Positions 1 to 7,500 of a stretch of DNA of 12,768 nt are shown in pieces (the stretch's first letter is position 1; each line of letters starts with the position of its first letter). Where the stretch lies: contig JAAGZO010000863.1 in the NCBI GenBank assembly GCA_024206195.1, positions 1 to 12,768 on the forward strand, read 5' to 3'. The stretch is from a bacterium (GTDB lineage Archaea; Nanoarchaeota; Nanoarchaeia; Woesearchaeales; UBA10216). The position numbers were made by a program, and so were the translations under genes. Below the pieces are notes generated by a model, which saw only the letters and a list, made by a program, of their open reading frames with translations, made no database searches and was not told where the DNA came from.

Positions 1-1
1 A

Positions 2-268
2 AAAAGAGAATATGATTTCTGCATGGGACAGTATATAGGATATGCAACTAAAAAACTACCTTATGATTGGAAAGCAATTTTTGGATTCTTCTTTAAATAT
101 ACAAAAGATTCAAAATTGGGTAAAATGTGTTCTGAAGGATGTATAGCACCAGAAGTTGTTTACCGTGGCTTGACCCACATTAATCCAAGTCACCAAAGCC
201 CCCAGGATTTTGTAAAAATTATAGAATCTCTTGGTGCTAAATGTGTTTTGAAAAGTAAAGTAGATTAA
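2..268 (+). CDS. C-terminal part of a permuted papain-like cysteine hydrolase (C92/YiiX-like), 5' end outside window
   Basis: The reading frame is open to the window edge, so the ATG at 23 is probably internal; seven further codons (reading KREYDFC) precede it. The visible protein holds an aromatic 'YDF...G' segment, then a Cys-Ser-Glu triplet (Cys codon at 128-130) and, about 25 residues later, 'SPQDF' before a short C-terminal helix. That order, YD then CSE then a proline-containing 'SP.D(F/L)' stretch, is what I know from circularly permuted NlpC/P60-type enzymes of the YiiX/YaeF (peptidase C92) family. There the catalytic Cys lies in the C-terminal half and the catalytic His lies upstream, here off the window. 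Such folds act as amidases or peptidases. In this position, just before the head-tail connector genes, the protein could be a virion-associated or maturation hydrolase, but that is inference. The match rests on short motifs; the substrate is unknown. Confidence 0.55.
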   Translation, partial: KREYDFCMGQYIGYATKKLPYDWKAIFGFFFKYTKDSKLGKMCSEGCIAPEVVYRGLTHINPSHQSPQDFVKIIESLGAKCVLKSKVD

Positions 269-286
269 TATTAAAGGAGTACTACC

Positions 287-805
287 ATGGCACTTACATT
301 AGATGCAACAATTGGGGGAGCAAACTCAAATACTTATATACTCCTTGCTGATGCTGAAATAGTAATGGAAGGGGTATTTTATAAAGATAATTGGGTAGCT
401 GCCACGGAACCAAATAAAAACATTGCTCTGGTCCAAGCTACACGAATGCTTGACGAACTAATGAATTGGTTTGGTACTAGATCAGATTCTGATAGTCAAG
501 CATTAGAATTTCCGAGATATGGATGTCCAAAGAGACCGGGATATGATGGATATACAAATTTTTTTGATGATGATGAAATACCTACTTGGCTTGAAAATGC
601 AACTGTTATAATGGCAGATGCTATACTTGGTAGTAATAGGGGAGCAGACTCTGATACCAAAGGGTTTAAAAGAATGAAAGTAGATGTTCTTGAATTAGAA
701 ATAGATTCTACTGACAGACAAGATACTATGCCAGATAATGTATATGAAATTGTAAAATTTTATGGTGATAAAGCAGGTACTAATATGTATGTCATAAGAA
801 CTTAG
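287..805 (+). CDS. DnaT-like head-tail adaptor (connector) protein
   Basis: The 172-residue protein begins 'MALTLDATIGGANSNTYI', followed by a helix containing 'ADAEIVMEG' and a 'W..AT...KN.ALVQATRMLDEL' segment, then 'WFGTRSD...ALEFPRYG' around residues 61-79. This Gly-Ala-Asn-Ser-Tyr start, Ala/Thr-rich helix and 'FPR.G' motif are the signature of the small phage family named 'putative DnaT-like ssDNA-binding protein'. Despite that name, its place directly after the capsid genes points to a head-tail connector adaptor docking under the portal. A DNA-replication role is not supported by the context. The C-terminal third is helical and acidic. Start choice is secure: AAAGGAG at 273-279 sits seven bases before ATG. 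The downstream gene follows after 9 nt, and the TAG stop (the only TAG among the + strand genes) overlaps that gene's Shine-Dalgarno. Confidence 0.75.
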   Translation: MALTLDATIGGANSNTYILLADAEIVMEGVFYKDNWVAATEPNKNIALVQATRMLDELMNWFGTRSDSDSQALEFPRYGCPKRPGYDGYTNFFDDDEIPTWLENATVIMADAILGSNRGADSDTKGFKRMKVDVLELEIDSTDRQDTMPDNVYEIVKFYGDKAGTNMYVIRT

Positions 806-814
806 GAGATCACA

Positions 815-1198
815 ATGGGATTAAGAGATACATTTAAAAATGCAGCCAATACAGTTTTTACAGCATTTGGGGATATTCCAAGATCTTGTACTTATGTTTC
901 AACTGGGACCAAGGAACTCAATACCCATACAGGAAATGTGGTAACTAAAGCTTCAGATCCAGATGTCTCATATACTGGTGTAAATATAATTTTTACAAAG
1001 TATACAAAGGCAGAAATAGATGATGTTCATATTTTATTTTCTAATGTAAAAGGATTAGTACCTGTAGAAAATTTAACACCTACTCCAAAGAAAAATGATA
1101 CGATTACAGATGCAGCAGGAGAACAATGGGGAGTTATTGATTGGAAGAAAGATCCTGCTGACGCTTTATGGATTTTACAACTAGAGCAAATAGGATAA
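815..1198 (+). CDS. probable head-closure (stopper) protein of the head-tail connector
   Basis: This 127-residue protein is not matched to a family with certainty. It has an amphipathic N-terminal helix ('LRDTFKNAANTVFTAFGDI'), then a mostly beta region with 'TYVSTGTKELNTHTG' and 'LTPTPKKNDTITDAAGEQWGVIDWKKDPADALWILQLEQ' at the end. The pattern 'P...D.I.D..G..W.V......DP....W.L.L' is that of small beta-barrel head-closure proteins, which stop DNA leakage and offer the docking surface for the tail. Position agrees: it lies between the DnaT-like adaptor and the gp10-like neck protein, where siphoviruses usually carry this gene. Translation is coupled: AGGAGA at 804-809 overlaps the upstream stop. 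It could instead be another small connector subunit. Confidence 0.6.
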   Translation: MGLRDTFKNAANTVFTAFGDIPRSCTYVSTGTKELNTHTGNVVTKASDPDVSYTGVNIIFTKYTKAEIDDVHILFSNVKGLVPVENLTPTPKKNDTITDAAGEQWGVIDWKKDPADALWILQLEQIG

Positions 1199-1202
1199 AA
1201 TA

Positions 1203-1676
1203 ATGGCGAACGAGAATTTAAAATTTGAAGCTGATTTATTAAAGTTTGCTATAGCTCTTAATATAAGTAGTAAAGTAATAATTAAGAAGATAACATTAGA
1301 TATCTTTAGAGATATAATCAAGATGTCACCAGTTGATAAAGGATCTTTCAGGGCAAGCCACCAAATAGGAATAGATACTCCTAGTGAAGACGTAGTAATA
1401 ATGGGTGGAGAATCAAAAAGCAATAAGAGAGCAGCTAGAGCTAAAGCTTTAGAACAAACAAAGAAATTATCTCAAGCAGATGCCGCAGATACTATTTGGA
1501 TAAGTAATAATTTACCCTATGCAGAAAAGTTAGAATATGGTGGATATAATGACGGTCCAAAAACAACTGGAGGTTTCTCAAAGCAAGCGCCTCAAGGTGT
1601 TTACAGGAAAGCATTACAAGCTGCTGAAGCCACAATACAAGCACAGTTAGATAAAATAGATTTTGACTTAGGATAA
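1203..1676 (+). CDS. HK97 gp10-like neck / tail completion protein
   Basis: The 157-residue protein has an N-terminal helical stretch, then 'MSPVDKGSFRASHQIGID' (about residues 41-58) and, near residues 100-130, 'WISNNLPYAEKLEYGG' followed by 'FSKQAPQGVYRKALQ'. The order 'SPVDTG.FR.S', 'NN.PYA..LE.G' and 'QAP.G..R' is diagnostic of the HK97-gp10-like family of neck or tail-completion proteins. These sit between the head connector and the tail terminator. The start lies four bases after the previous stop and the only Shine-Dalgarno-like bases (AGGATAA at 1192-1198) are inside the preceding gene, so translation is probably coupled. The Lys/Arg/Ala-rich helix around residues 70-95 is charged and may contact DNA or a partner; that is a guess. 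Confidence 0.8.
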   Translation: MANENLKFEADLLKFAIALNISSKVIIKKITLDIFRDIIKMSPVDKGSFRASHQIGIDTPSEDVVIMGGESKSNKRAARAKALEQTKKLSQADAADTIWISNNLPYAEKLEYGGYNDGPKTTGGFSKQAPQGVYRKALQAAEATIQAQLDKIDFDLG

Positions 1677-1689
1677 TAAGGGGACCCCA

Positions 1690-2118
1690 ATGTTTGAAGA
1701 AGCAGACAAATACATTGTTAAAAGAATGGAAGACAAATGGGCTTTACTTAATTATGGAATTACAGTTTTATATGAGAATGTAGAAACTGGAAATGAAGTC
1801 GAACAAGGTGAAGCACATCTTGAATTATCTATTATTGATGGCATTACAAACAGAATGAATTTAGGAAACACTAACCGTCTACATAGGTATGAAGGATTTA
1901 TTAATATAAATATTTATGTAGAGAAGGGGAAAGGAACCAGGTATGCTAAAGAGTTAGCAGATGCAGTTTCAGGCATATTTAGAGATCAATTATTTAATGG
2001 AGTACTTTGCAGAAGTCCTTCGTTAGCAAGATTAGGTAACGTAGGTGGATGGTTTCAATATACTGTAAGTATTCCTTTTCAATTTGATGAACAATTTACA
2101 AGTACTTTAGATACATAA
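1690..2118 (+). CDS. tail terminator protein
   Basis: The 142-residue protein starts with a helix, then 'WALLNYGITVLYENV', a strand-rich core with 'HLELSIIDG', and 'YEGFININIYVEKGKGTRYAKELADAVSGIF' (about residues 73-103), ending 'GWFQYTVSIPFQFDE'. This alpha/beta layout, with a 'G.G...A..LAD.V...F' helix followed by a final pair of strands containing 'W.Q..V.IPF', matches phage tail terminators (lambda gpU fold; Pfam tail-terminator-like groups such as DUF4128). The protein caps the finished tail tube and joins it to the neck. The Shine-Dalgarno AAGGGGA (1678-1684) lies within the inverted repeat GGGGACCCC (1680-1688) two bases before ATG, which could form a weak mini-hairpin and damp initiation. 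Confidence 0.78.
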   Translation: MFEEADKYIVKRMEDKWALLNYGITVLYENVETGNEVEQGEAHLELSIIDGITNRMNLGNTNRLHRYEGFININIYVEKGKGTRYAKELADAVSGIFRDQLFNGVLCRSPSLARLGNVGGWFQYTVSIPFQFDEQFTSTLDT

Positions 2119-2189
2119 CGGGAGAGATATAATTAGCGCTTTACGCGGATGATAATATAATATAAGCCCAACACAAGGAGGAAATTCAA
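2119..2189 (+). promoter_or_regulatory. leader upstream of the tail tube gene; possible promoter
   Basis: This 71-nt gap is long for an operon whose connector genes are otherwise 4-18 nt apart. It begins with an orphan ribosome-binding-like motif (AACGGGAGA at 2117-2125) with no usable start behind it. Two TATAAT matches follow, at 2128-2133 and 2156-2161, but no convincing TTGACA-like -35 box stands 16-18 bases upstream of either (TTTAGA at 2106 and TTAGCG at 2133 are the best). It ends with a very strong AAGGAGG (2176-2182). The tube protein is needed in the largest amount of any tail component, so a private promoter or a processed mRNA end would make sense, but the sequence alone does not prove one. 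Confidence 0.3.
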
Positions 2190-3596
2190 ATGGCAGATAC
2201 CAATCGAGTACAAATTAGCTACTTAGAAGAAGCAACATGGGGTGTTACTCCTTCGTCAGCCTTGACTGATATGAGGTACACCTCAGAAGACTTTATTTAC
2301 AATGTAGCGAATATCACTTCAGAGGAAATTAGGAGTGATAGAAATGTAACAGATATGATCCAGACAGGAGCGGATCCAAGTGGGGGGTTTAATTTTGAAC
2401 TTTCATTTGGTAGTCCTGCTGATGTATTCTGGGAGAGTGCATTGTTTGGAGAGTTCACAGCAGATGTTGGATTCTCTCAATCAAGTGATGTCTCAGCATC
2501 ATCAAATGCATATGCTTCTTCAGGTAATAATTTTGATCTTACAACTGCTGAAGATGTAGGAAGATGGGTGTATGTAAGTGGTTTTGCAAATGCAGTTAAC
2601 AATGGGTGGAAACAAATTGTTACAGCTGCAGTAGGAGCATTAACAGTAGTATCACCTACAACAATGGTGGTAGAAGCAGCTGGTGCTTTAACTATTACTA
2701 TCAATGGTAAACGTTTACGAAATGGTATTAGGGATCTTACTGGAACTCATACTACTGGTGCAGCTTCTGCCACATTAGTAGACTCCAATGCATCATTTAC
2801 TAATGCAGTTATAGGTAGAACTATTTATAATGTTACTGAGGGTGAATCAGGTACCATAACTGCTTTTACTTCTACTACAATTACTGCAACTTTATCAGGC
2901 TCTGAAACTTGGGATGTAGCTGATGAATATATCATTAAAGGCGTTTTGGATAATACTGAGAAATCATTCTCAATGCAGAGAGAAGCTACAGATGTTGCAC
3001 AGTTCTTCTTATTTAGAGGAATGGTTGTTAATACTACATCTGTAAATGCAACTTCAAATGCAGTTGCTACAGGTAGTATGAGTATGATGGGTAAAGATGC
3101 TGCACTCGCTCAAACAACTTGGGGAACAGGTGCTAATACTGCTGCTCCAACAGAAGATGTTATGAATGCAGTGGCAAATGTTGGTAACATAATGTTTGAT
3201 GGAACACCACTATCTGATTTCTATTTCCAGGAACTAACATTTAGTACCAACAATAACTTGAGAGGACTTGCAGCAATCGGAACTCTTGGTTATATTGATA
3301 TTGGTTCTGGTAGATTTGAGGTAACAGGTGGAATGAATGTTTATTTTGCAGATGATACTCTCTATGATATTTACCTTGCAGGATCTACAGTGGATGTAAG
3401 TTTTTCAGTGTCTGATGAAGCATTAAATACTGGAAACTCTTATCACTTTTCCTTTGAGAAAGTCAAAATTGAAACTGATTCTGGTGCTCAGGCAACAGGT
3501 TCCAATGCTGACGTAATGGAGAACTTGACTTGGAGAGCAACTTACAATCCTACAACTCGATGTACCATGGAGATAAATTACTACGATGCTCCATAA
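2190..3596 (+). CDS. major tail tube protein with inserted beta modules
   Basis: The 468-residue protein opens 'MADTNRVQISYLEEATWGVTP' and continues with 'MRYTSEDFIYNVANITSEEIRSDR' (about residues 28-51), the hallmark start of the phage tail tube family often labelled Phage_tube_2. It polymerises in hexameric rings around the tape measure. Residues about 112-179 ('W.YVSGF...NNGW...' to 'LTITINGKRLRNG') form a first beta insertion known from relatives. Residues about 180-251 form a second module absent from the shorter relatives I know. The family sequence resumes at 'TEKSFSMQREATD', and the C-terminal half carries 'GTPLSDFYFQELTFSTNNNLRG' and 'SYHFSFEKVKIET'. Usual length is roughly 300-400, so this is long. 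The start is fixed by AAGGAGG eight bases before the ATG. It is followed by a 150-nt structured gap. Confidence 0.85.
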   Translation: MADTNRVQISYLEEATWGVTPSSALTDMRYTSEDFIYNVANITSEEIRSDRNVTDMIQTGADPSGGFNFELSFGSPADVFWESALFGEFTADVGFSQSSDVSASSNAYASSGNNFDLTTAEDVGRWVYVSGFANAVNNGWKQIVTAAVGALTVVSPTTMVVEAAGALTITINGKRLRNGIRDLTGTHTTGAASATLVDSNASFTNAVIGRTIYNVTEGESGTITAFTSTTITATLSGSETWDVADEYIIKGVLDNTEKSFSMQREATDVAQFFLFRGMVVNTTSVNATSNAVATGSMSMMGKDAALAQTTWGTGANTAAPTEDVMNAVANVGNIMFDGTPLSDFYFQELTFSTNNNLRGLAAIGTLGYIDIGSGRFEVTGGMNVYFADDTLYDIYLAGSTVDVSFSVSDEALNTGNSYHFSFEKVKIETDSGAQATGSNADVMENLTWRATYNPTTRCTMEINYYDAP

Positions 3597-3746
3597 CATA
3601 TAATTTCTTGATTGCAGGTCTGGTTCTCCTTTCAATCAAGATTGCTGTGATCGGTTTAAATTTGGTGTCCTCCCGTGCCGCTAAATGCCGATCACAGCTT
3701 AAATTAAAAAAGTCACGGGAATAAATTAATTAACGGGAGAAGCAAA
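3597..3746 (+). promoter_or_regulatory. structured intergenic RNA region with possible ribosome-binding-site switch
   Basis: There is no credible gene here. Three perfect inverted complements are visible. Hairpin I pairs 3606-3614 with 3633-3641 (9 bp, 18-nt loop). Hairpin II pairs 3644-3654 with 3688-3698 (11 bp, 33-nt loop). A loop segment of hairpin II, TCCCGTG at 3671-3677, is complementary to CACGGGA at 3714-3720 (7 bp), which would make an H-type pseudoknot with an A-rich crossing strand. Almost the same loop bases, CTCCCGT at 3670-3676, also complement ACGGGAG at 3733-3739, the Shine-Dalgarno of the chaperone gene. TTCTCC at 3624-3629 in loop I complements GGAGAA at 3736-3741 of the same site. 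No T-run follows the hairpins, so a simple terminator is unlikely. Control of chaperone translation relative to the tube protein is inferred. Confidence 0.5.
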
Positions 3747-4145
3747 ATGGATTTGAAAAAAGAGTATTACACAGACAAAGAAAAAGAAGAAAAAGGTATA
3801 TGGGAAGATTTTGGTAATGGATGTAGAGTTCTTATAGCAAGATCAAATAATCCCACATACAAAGAGTACTTCAAAAGGATAAGCAAGCCTTATAGGAAAC
3901 AGATCTTGAGGGGTACACTTCCCGAAGAAAAAGGGGATGCTCTAATGATTAAGGCAATGGCAAAAGCTATTATTCTTGATTGGGAAAATCTTATGGAAGA
4001 TGGTGCTAAAGTAGAATATAATCTTAAAGAAGCTATAAGGGTTCTTACTAAATATCCTGACTTCAAAGATGCTGTAAGTGAAGTTGCTCAAACTGCAGAA
4101 GCTTATAAGGTTGACCTAGATGAGGAAGAAGAAGAAAATTTGTAA
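3747..4145 (+). CDS. tail assembly chaperone, short (gpG-like) form
   Basis: This 132-residue acidic protein reads 'GIWEDFGNGCRVLIARSNNPTYKEYFKRISKPYR' at about residues 17-50, then a helical region with 'KAMAKAIILDWENLMEDGAKVEYNLKEAIRVL', and ends in a Glu run followed by 'NL'. 'G.W......V.IAR..N..Y' followed by 'A.AI..DW....DG....Y' is typical of tail assembly chaperones lying between tube protein and tape measure, functionally equivalent to lambda gpG. It binds the tape measure before tube polymerisation and is not part of the finished virion in lambda. Its last codons contain the slippery heptamer A AAT TTG, one codon before TAA, from which a longer form is made. The Shine-Dalgarno ACGGGAG at 3733-3739 may be masked by upstream RNA. 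Confidence 0.8.
   Translation: MDLKKEYYTDKEKEEKGIWEDFGNGCRVLIARSNNPTYKEYFKRISKPYRKQILRGTLPEEKGDALMIKAMAKAIILDWENLMEDGAKVEYNLKEAIRVLTKYPDFKDAVSEVAQTAEAYKVDLDEEEEENL
4136..4142 (+). other. programmed -1 ribosomal frameshift site (slippery heptamer A AAT TTG)
   Basis: In the zero frame the codons are GAA AAT TTG TAA, so bases 4136-4142 fit the X XXY YYZ rule (A AAT TTG). Slipping back one base re-pairs on AAA TTT, and reading continues at GTA (4142) in the frame that stays open to the TAA at 4499-4501. The entry window is narrow: the -1 frame has a TGA at 4112-4114. The stop codon directly after the heptamer and the purine-rich, Shine-Dalgarno-like GAGGAAG at 4122-4128, ending seven bases before it, both favour slippage by known mechanisms. 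The only clear hairpin downstream (4202-4209 with 4225-4232) starts about 60 bases on, too far for a classic stimulator. Confidence 0.85.
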
Positions 4146-4501
4146 TATACCTCCAGTGGTGGGCGAAGTATAGTAGTAATCTAAAATTTTTCTTGGATAT
4201 CGAGGAGGATACTGGCAACACACTTCCTCCTCTCCAAGAAGAACCAGATTTAAACGATTGTGTAGTACCATACTGGAGGGCGTTTACAACATTAGCACCA
4301 AGTAGGCAAGCAGGAATGGGATTAGGTTATATTCCATACTCTGAAATAATTTGTTACTTAAATGAGAATGATATTTTTGATCAAGAGGAAAGAGCAAGAA
4401 TGTTAAATGTAGTTCAATTTATAGATAGTGAATATGTAATTTTAAAGAATACAAAAGCACAAGGTAGCGGAGCATTAAAGACGAACGTAAAAGGAAAATA
4501 A
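4142..4501 (+). CDS. tail assembly chaperone, T extension of the G-T frameshift product
   Basis: This frame lacks an ATG start and has no ribosome-binding site in front of the possible TTG at 4193, so it is expressed as an extension of the upstream gene. Slippage yields a product of about 251 residues: 132 from the first frame plus 119 from this one. After a linker ('LQWWAKYSSN', then acidic residues) comes the conserved core 'VVPYWRAFTTLAPSRQAGMG' with 'IPYSEIICYL', then a helix with 'FDQEERARMLNVVQFIDSEYV'. The pattern 'W..F..L...RQ.G.G...I.Y..I..Y' followed by 'ID..Y' is that of gpT-like domains (DUF1799-type). In lambda the G-T protein contacts the tape measure through G and recruits tube protein through T. 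The tail end is basic (KAQGSGALKTNVKGK). The tape measure start follows within two bases. Confidence 0.82.
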   Translation, partial: VIYLQWWAKYSSNLKFFLDIEEDTGNTLPPLQEEPDLNDCVVPYWRAFTTLAPSRQAGMGLGYIPYSEIICYLNENDIFDQEERARMLNVVQFIDSEYVILKNTKAQGSGALKTNVKGK

Positions 4502-4502
4502 T

Positions 4503-7500
4503 ATGCCAAAATTAAAATTGGGTATAGACTTAAAGGATTTCAAAAGAGGAGTCGCAGCTACTGGTGTAGAGTTAAATAAACTTAAGAGCAAAACTCGTAA
4601 AACCACTAAGTCAATGAAGAAGGATTTCAAGAGCCTAAAAGCGTCTGCTATGGGATTTAAAACTGTTTTGATAGGTTTAACTACAGGTTTTACGTTAGGA
4701 GTTATAATTAAGGAGATTAACAGTGTAGGCATGGAATTTGAAAAGACCATGGTTATAGTGAAGGGAGTATCAAGAGCAACTCAAGATGAATTTGAAGCAA
4801 TGTCTGACTCTGCAAAGTTACTTGGTGAAACAACAGAATTTAGTGCTACTCAAGCTGCCGAAGGTTTAAAATTTTTAACCATGGCAGGTATTAGTGTTAC
4901 TGATTCTGTAACTGCATTACCTGGAGTATTGGATCTTGCCACAGCTGGAAATTTAGATTTGGCAACCTCAGCTGATATCGCATCAAATGCCATGACTGCT
5001 ATGGGAATGAGCGCAAATGAACTTAATAGAATAAATGATTCATTTATTAATACTACAACAATAAGTAATTCTACAGTTCAAATGTTAGCTGAATCTTTTA
5101 AATATGTTGCTCCTACTGCCAATGCACTTGGATATGATATAGAGCAATTAAATGCTTTTCTCGGTAAGTTACATGATGCAGGTATCCAAGGAAGTATGGC
5201 AGGTACTCAGTTAAATCAAGCTATGTTAAGAGCTTCAAGAGTTATGGCAAAAATGGGTATGGAGGGGGATTTAATAGACTTACTTGAGAGGATTCAAGAT
5301 GAGCAATGGGGTGTTAATAAAATCATGCAAGAGTTTTCAGGACGAGGTGGTAGAGCAATACTTATCTTGAAAGAAATGGTTCCAGAACTTAAAGCTCTTG
5401 AATCTGAACAAAGAAAAAATAAGGATGCCAATAAAGAATTAGCAGATCAAATGAGAGATACAACAGAAGGATCTTTAAAAGCTTTTAAATCAATCATCGA
5501 AGGAATAAAATTAGATACCTTTGAAAAGAATATGGGCGGTAGTAGAGGAGTTCTTGATGATTTTACAAAAATTTTAAGGGATAATAAAGATATTTATTCT
5601 GATTCTCTTGAAGGTATAATGCAGCTTGGAAATGCAATTAGTGTTGTTTTAGTAGGTGCATTCAAATTAATTACTCCAGTAATTGGTAGTGTTAATTTAC
5701 TTTTTCAAGATTTTTTTAAGGGTCTTGATATGATTTCTGAAAAGGCAGAAGGTCTTGATATGGATTTATATGATATGAGAAAGACAAATCCAGAGCAAGC
5801 ACAATTTACTCAGAACATAAGGGATGCCCAAGAAGAAATAAAAATATTAAAAGGTACCATAGATAATATGGCCGAAGGAATGAAAAAGCCTGGAGCAGAG
5901 ATAGCAGCATTCCTTGCTTCAGGTGTAGGTGGATATGAAAAGCAATTAAAAAAGATAGAAGAACAAAAAGAAAAACTAAAAGCTTTAGAAGAAAAGGAAT
6001 TGCAGAATCAAACAGGATTAAATAATTTATTAGAAGAAAGAAAACAAAAAGAACAAGATATACAAAATATGGCAGAAGTAACTTTTGGTATCAATAAAGA
6101 CTATGGTGATACTTATGAAGGTATAAATGAGGCACTTTCTACAAATTCTAAACTTGCAACCGATGCTTATAAGAGAGAGGAATTGAAAAAGAAATTAGCC
6201 ACCGATATTAATGATGAGATGGATGAGCTATCTAAAAAATATACAAAAGAACAACAAGATTTAATGGCTGTAAATAAACAATATGATAAGTTAAAAATTG
6301 CACTTGAAAAGATAGGGGATGAAGAAGTAGATATATCAGCAGAAAGAAAGAAGTCATTGGATCTTGTTAAGAAAACATATGCTGAATTGAAAAAACAAAA
6401 AGATGCCGCAGAACAACTTAAAGTAGAAATAAAAGAAATATCAGAAATGCCTATAATTGGTGATACGTATGACGATATGTCAGCTGGAGAAGATGTAGCT
6501 AAAAAGGAACAAGAAAAAATAGATAAAATGAGGAGAAATACCGCAGAGGCATTAGCAGAAGGAGTGATGGAAGGACTTCAAGCTGGATTTGAAGGCGGGA
6601 TAGACGGTGCTCTTGATTATATGAAGAAAAGTTTTTTTAAAGTTATTGGTGATGTTCTTCAAGGTACTATTGCTGATAGTATTGGGAATGCCTTTGCCGA
6701 ATCTGATTTTGCTGCAAAAATGAGTGACGAAATGGGTTCTGCAATGGGTGGTTTAGTTGGCGGATTAGCTGGAGCTGCAGTTGGGGTTGGGGTAGGATTA
6801 GTAACCTCTTCTTTTGCTCAAAAGAAAGAGGAAGAAAAAAGAAGTAAAGCATACATTGATTCTATGCACAAATTGACAAATGCCATGGAGAAAAATAATG
6901 TAATGCTTGAGAGAAAGTTATCTGCTGATTATGAATCACATTCTTGGAGTGAGAAAATGTTTGAAGCTCAACAAGATTTAATAAATAAATATGAAGAAAT
7001 AGGTAAAGCCCCAAAAGCTAGAAAAGAATCTGAAATAGGAATTGTCGATGAAAGATTTGAAAGAGAACTTGATTCATGGAAAGAAGCAAGGCAAACAGCA
7101 AGAGCAACTTATAAACTTACAATGGCAGGTTTAAAAGTAGATATAATAAAAGCAGCTGATGAAATGTGGGAAGGATTAGCTGAAAGTTATAAAACTTCAT
7201 ATAAGTCAGCACATGATGAAATGACTAGTGTATGGGGAGATGTTATTAATGGATATCTAGATGCAACTGCTGGTTGGTCTGTAGATCTAATAAATGCAAC
7301 TGCTGCTGAGAAGAAAAGAATTGAAGAGATGGAATCTCCAATTGCTAAATTAGGGGCAATTTTAGAAGGAGATTATTACGATTTAGAAAGTAATCTAGAA
7401 GCAACAACAGAAGCCAGAAAGATATATACTCAAGCAGCAATAGCACAAATGGCTATGGAAATTAAATTTGCTGAAACAAGAAATAAAATTACAGATGATT

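Noticed and set aside
1181..1423. Antisense frame opposite the neck gene
   Set aside because: It is the complement of a well-supported gene and has no ribosome-binding site.
3641..3700. tRNA-like element (11-bp stem with GGTTTAAATTTGG)
   Set aside because: The stem encloses a 33-nt loop and cannot be folded into acceptor, anticodon and T arms; no CCA-type end.
3530..3724. A 64-codon + strand frame overlapping the end of the tube gene and the gap
   Set aside because: No ribosome-binding site, overlaps a strong gene out of frame, and lies over the RNA hairpins; no slippery site links it to the tube protein as an extension.
4193..4195. TTG as an independent start for the T frame
   Set aside because: No Shine-Dalgarno precedes it, and the frame is open back through the slippery heptamer; frameshift expression explains it better.
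4202..4232. An 8-bp hairpin (GAGGAGGA with TCCTCCTC) as frameshift stimulator, or its AGGAGG as a ribosome-binding site
   Set aside because: It starts about 60 bases past the heptamer, far beyond the usual 5-9, and no start codon follows the AGGAGG at a useful distance.
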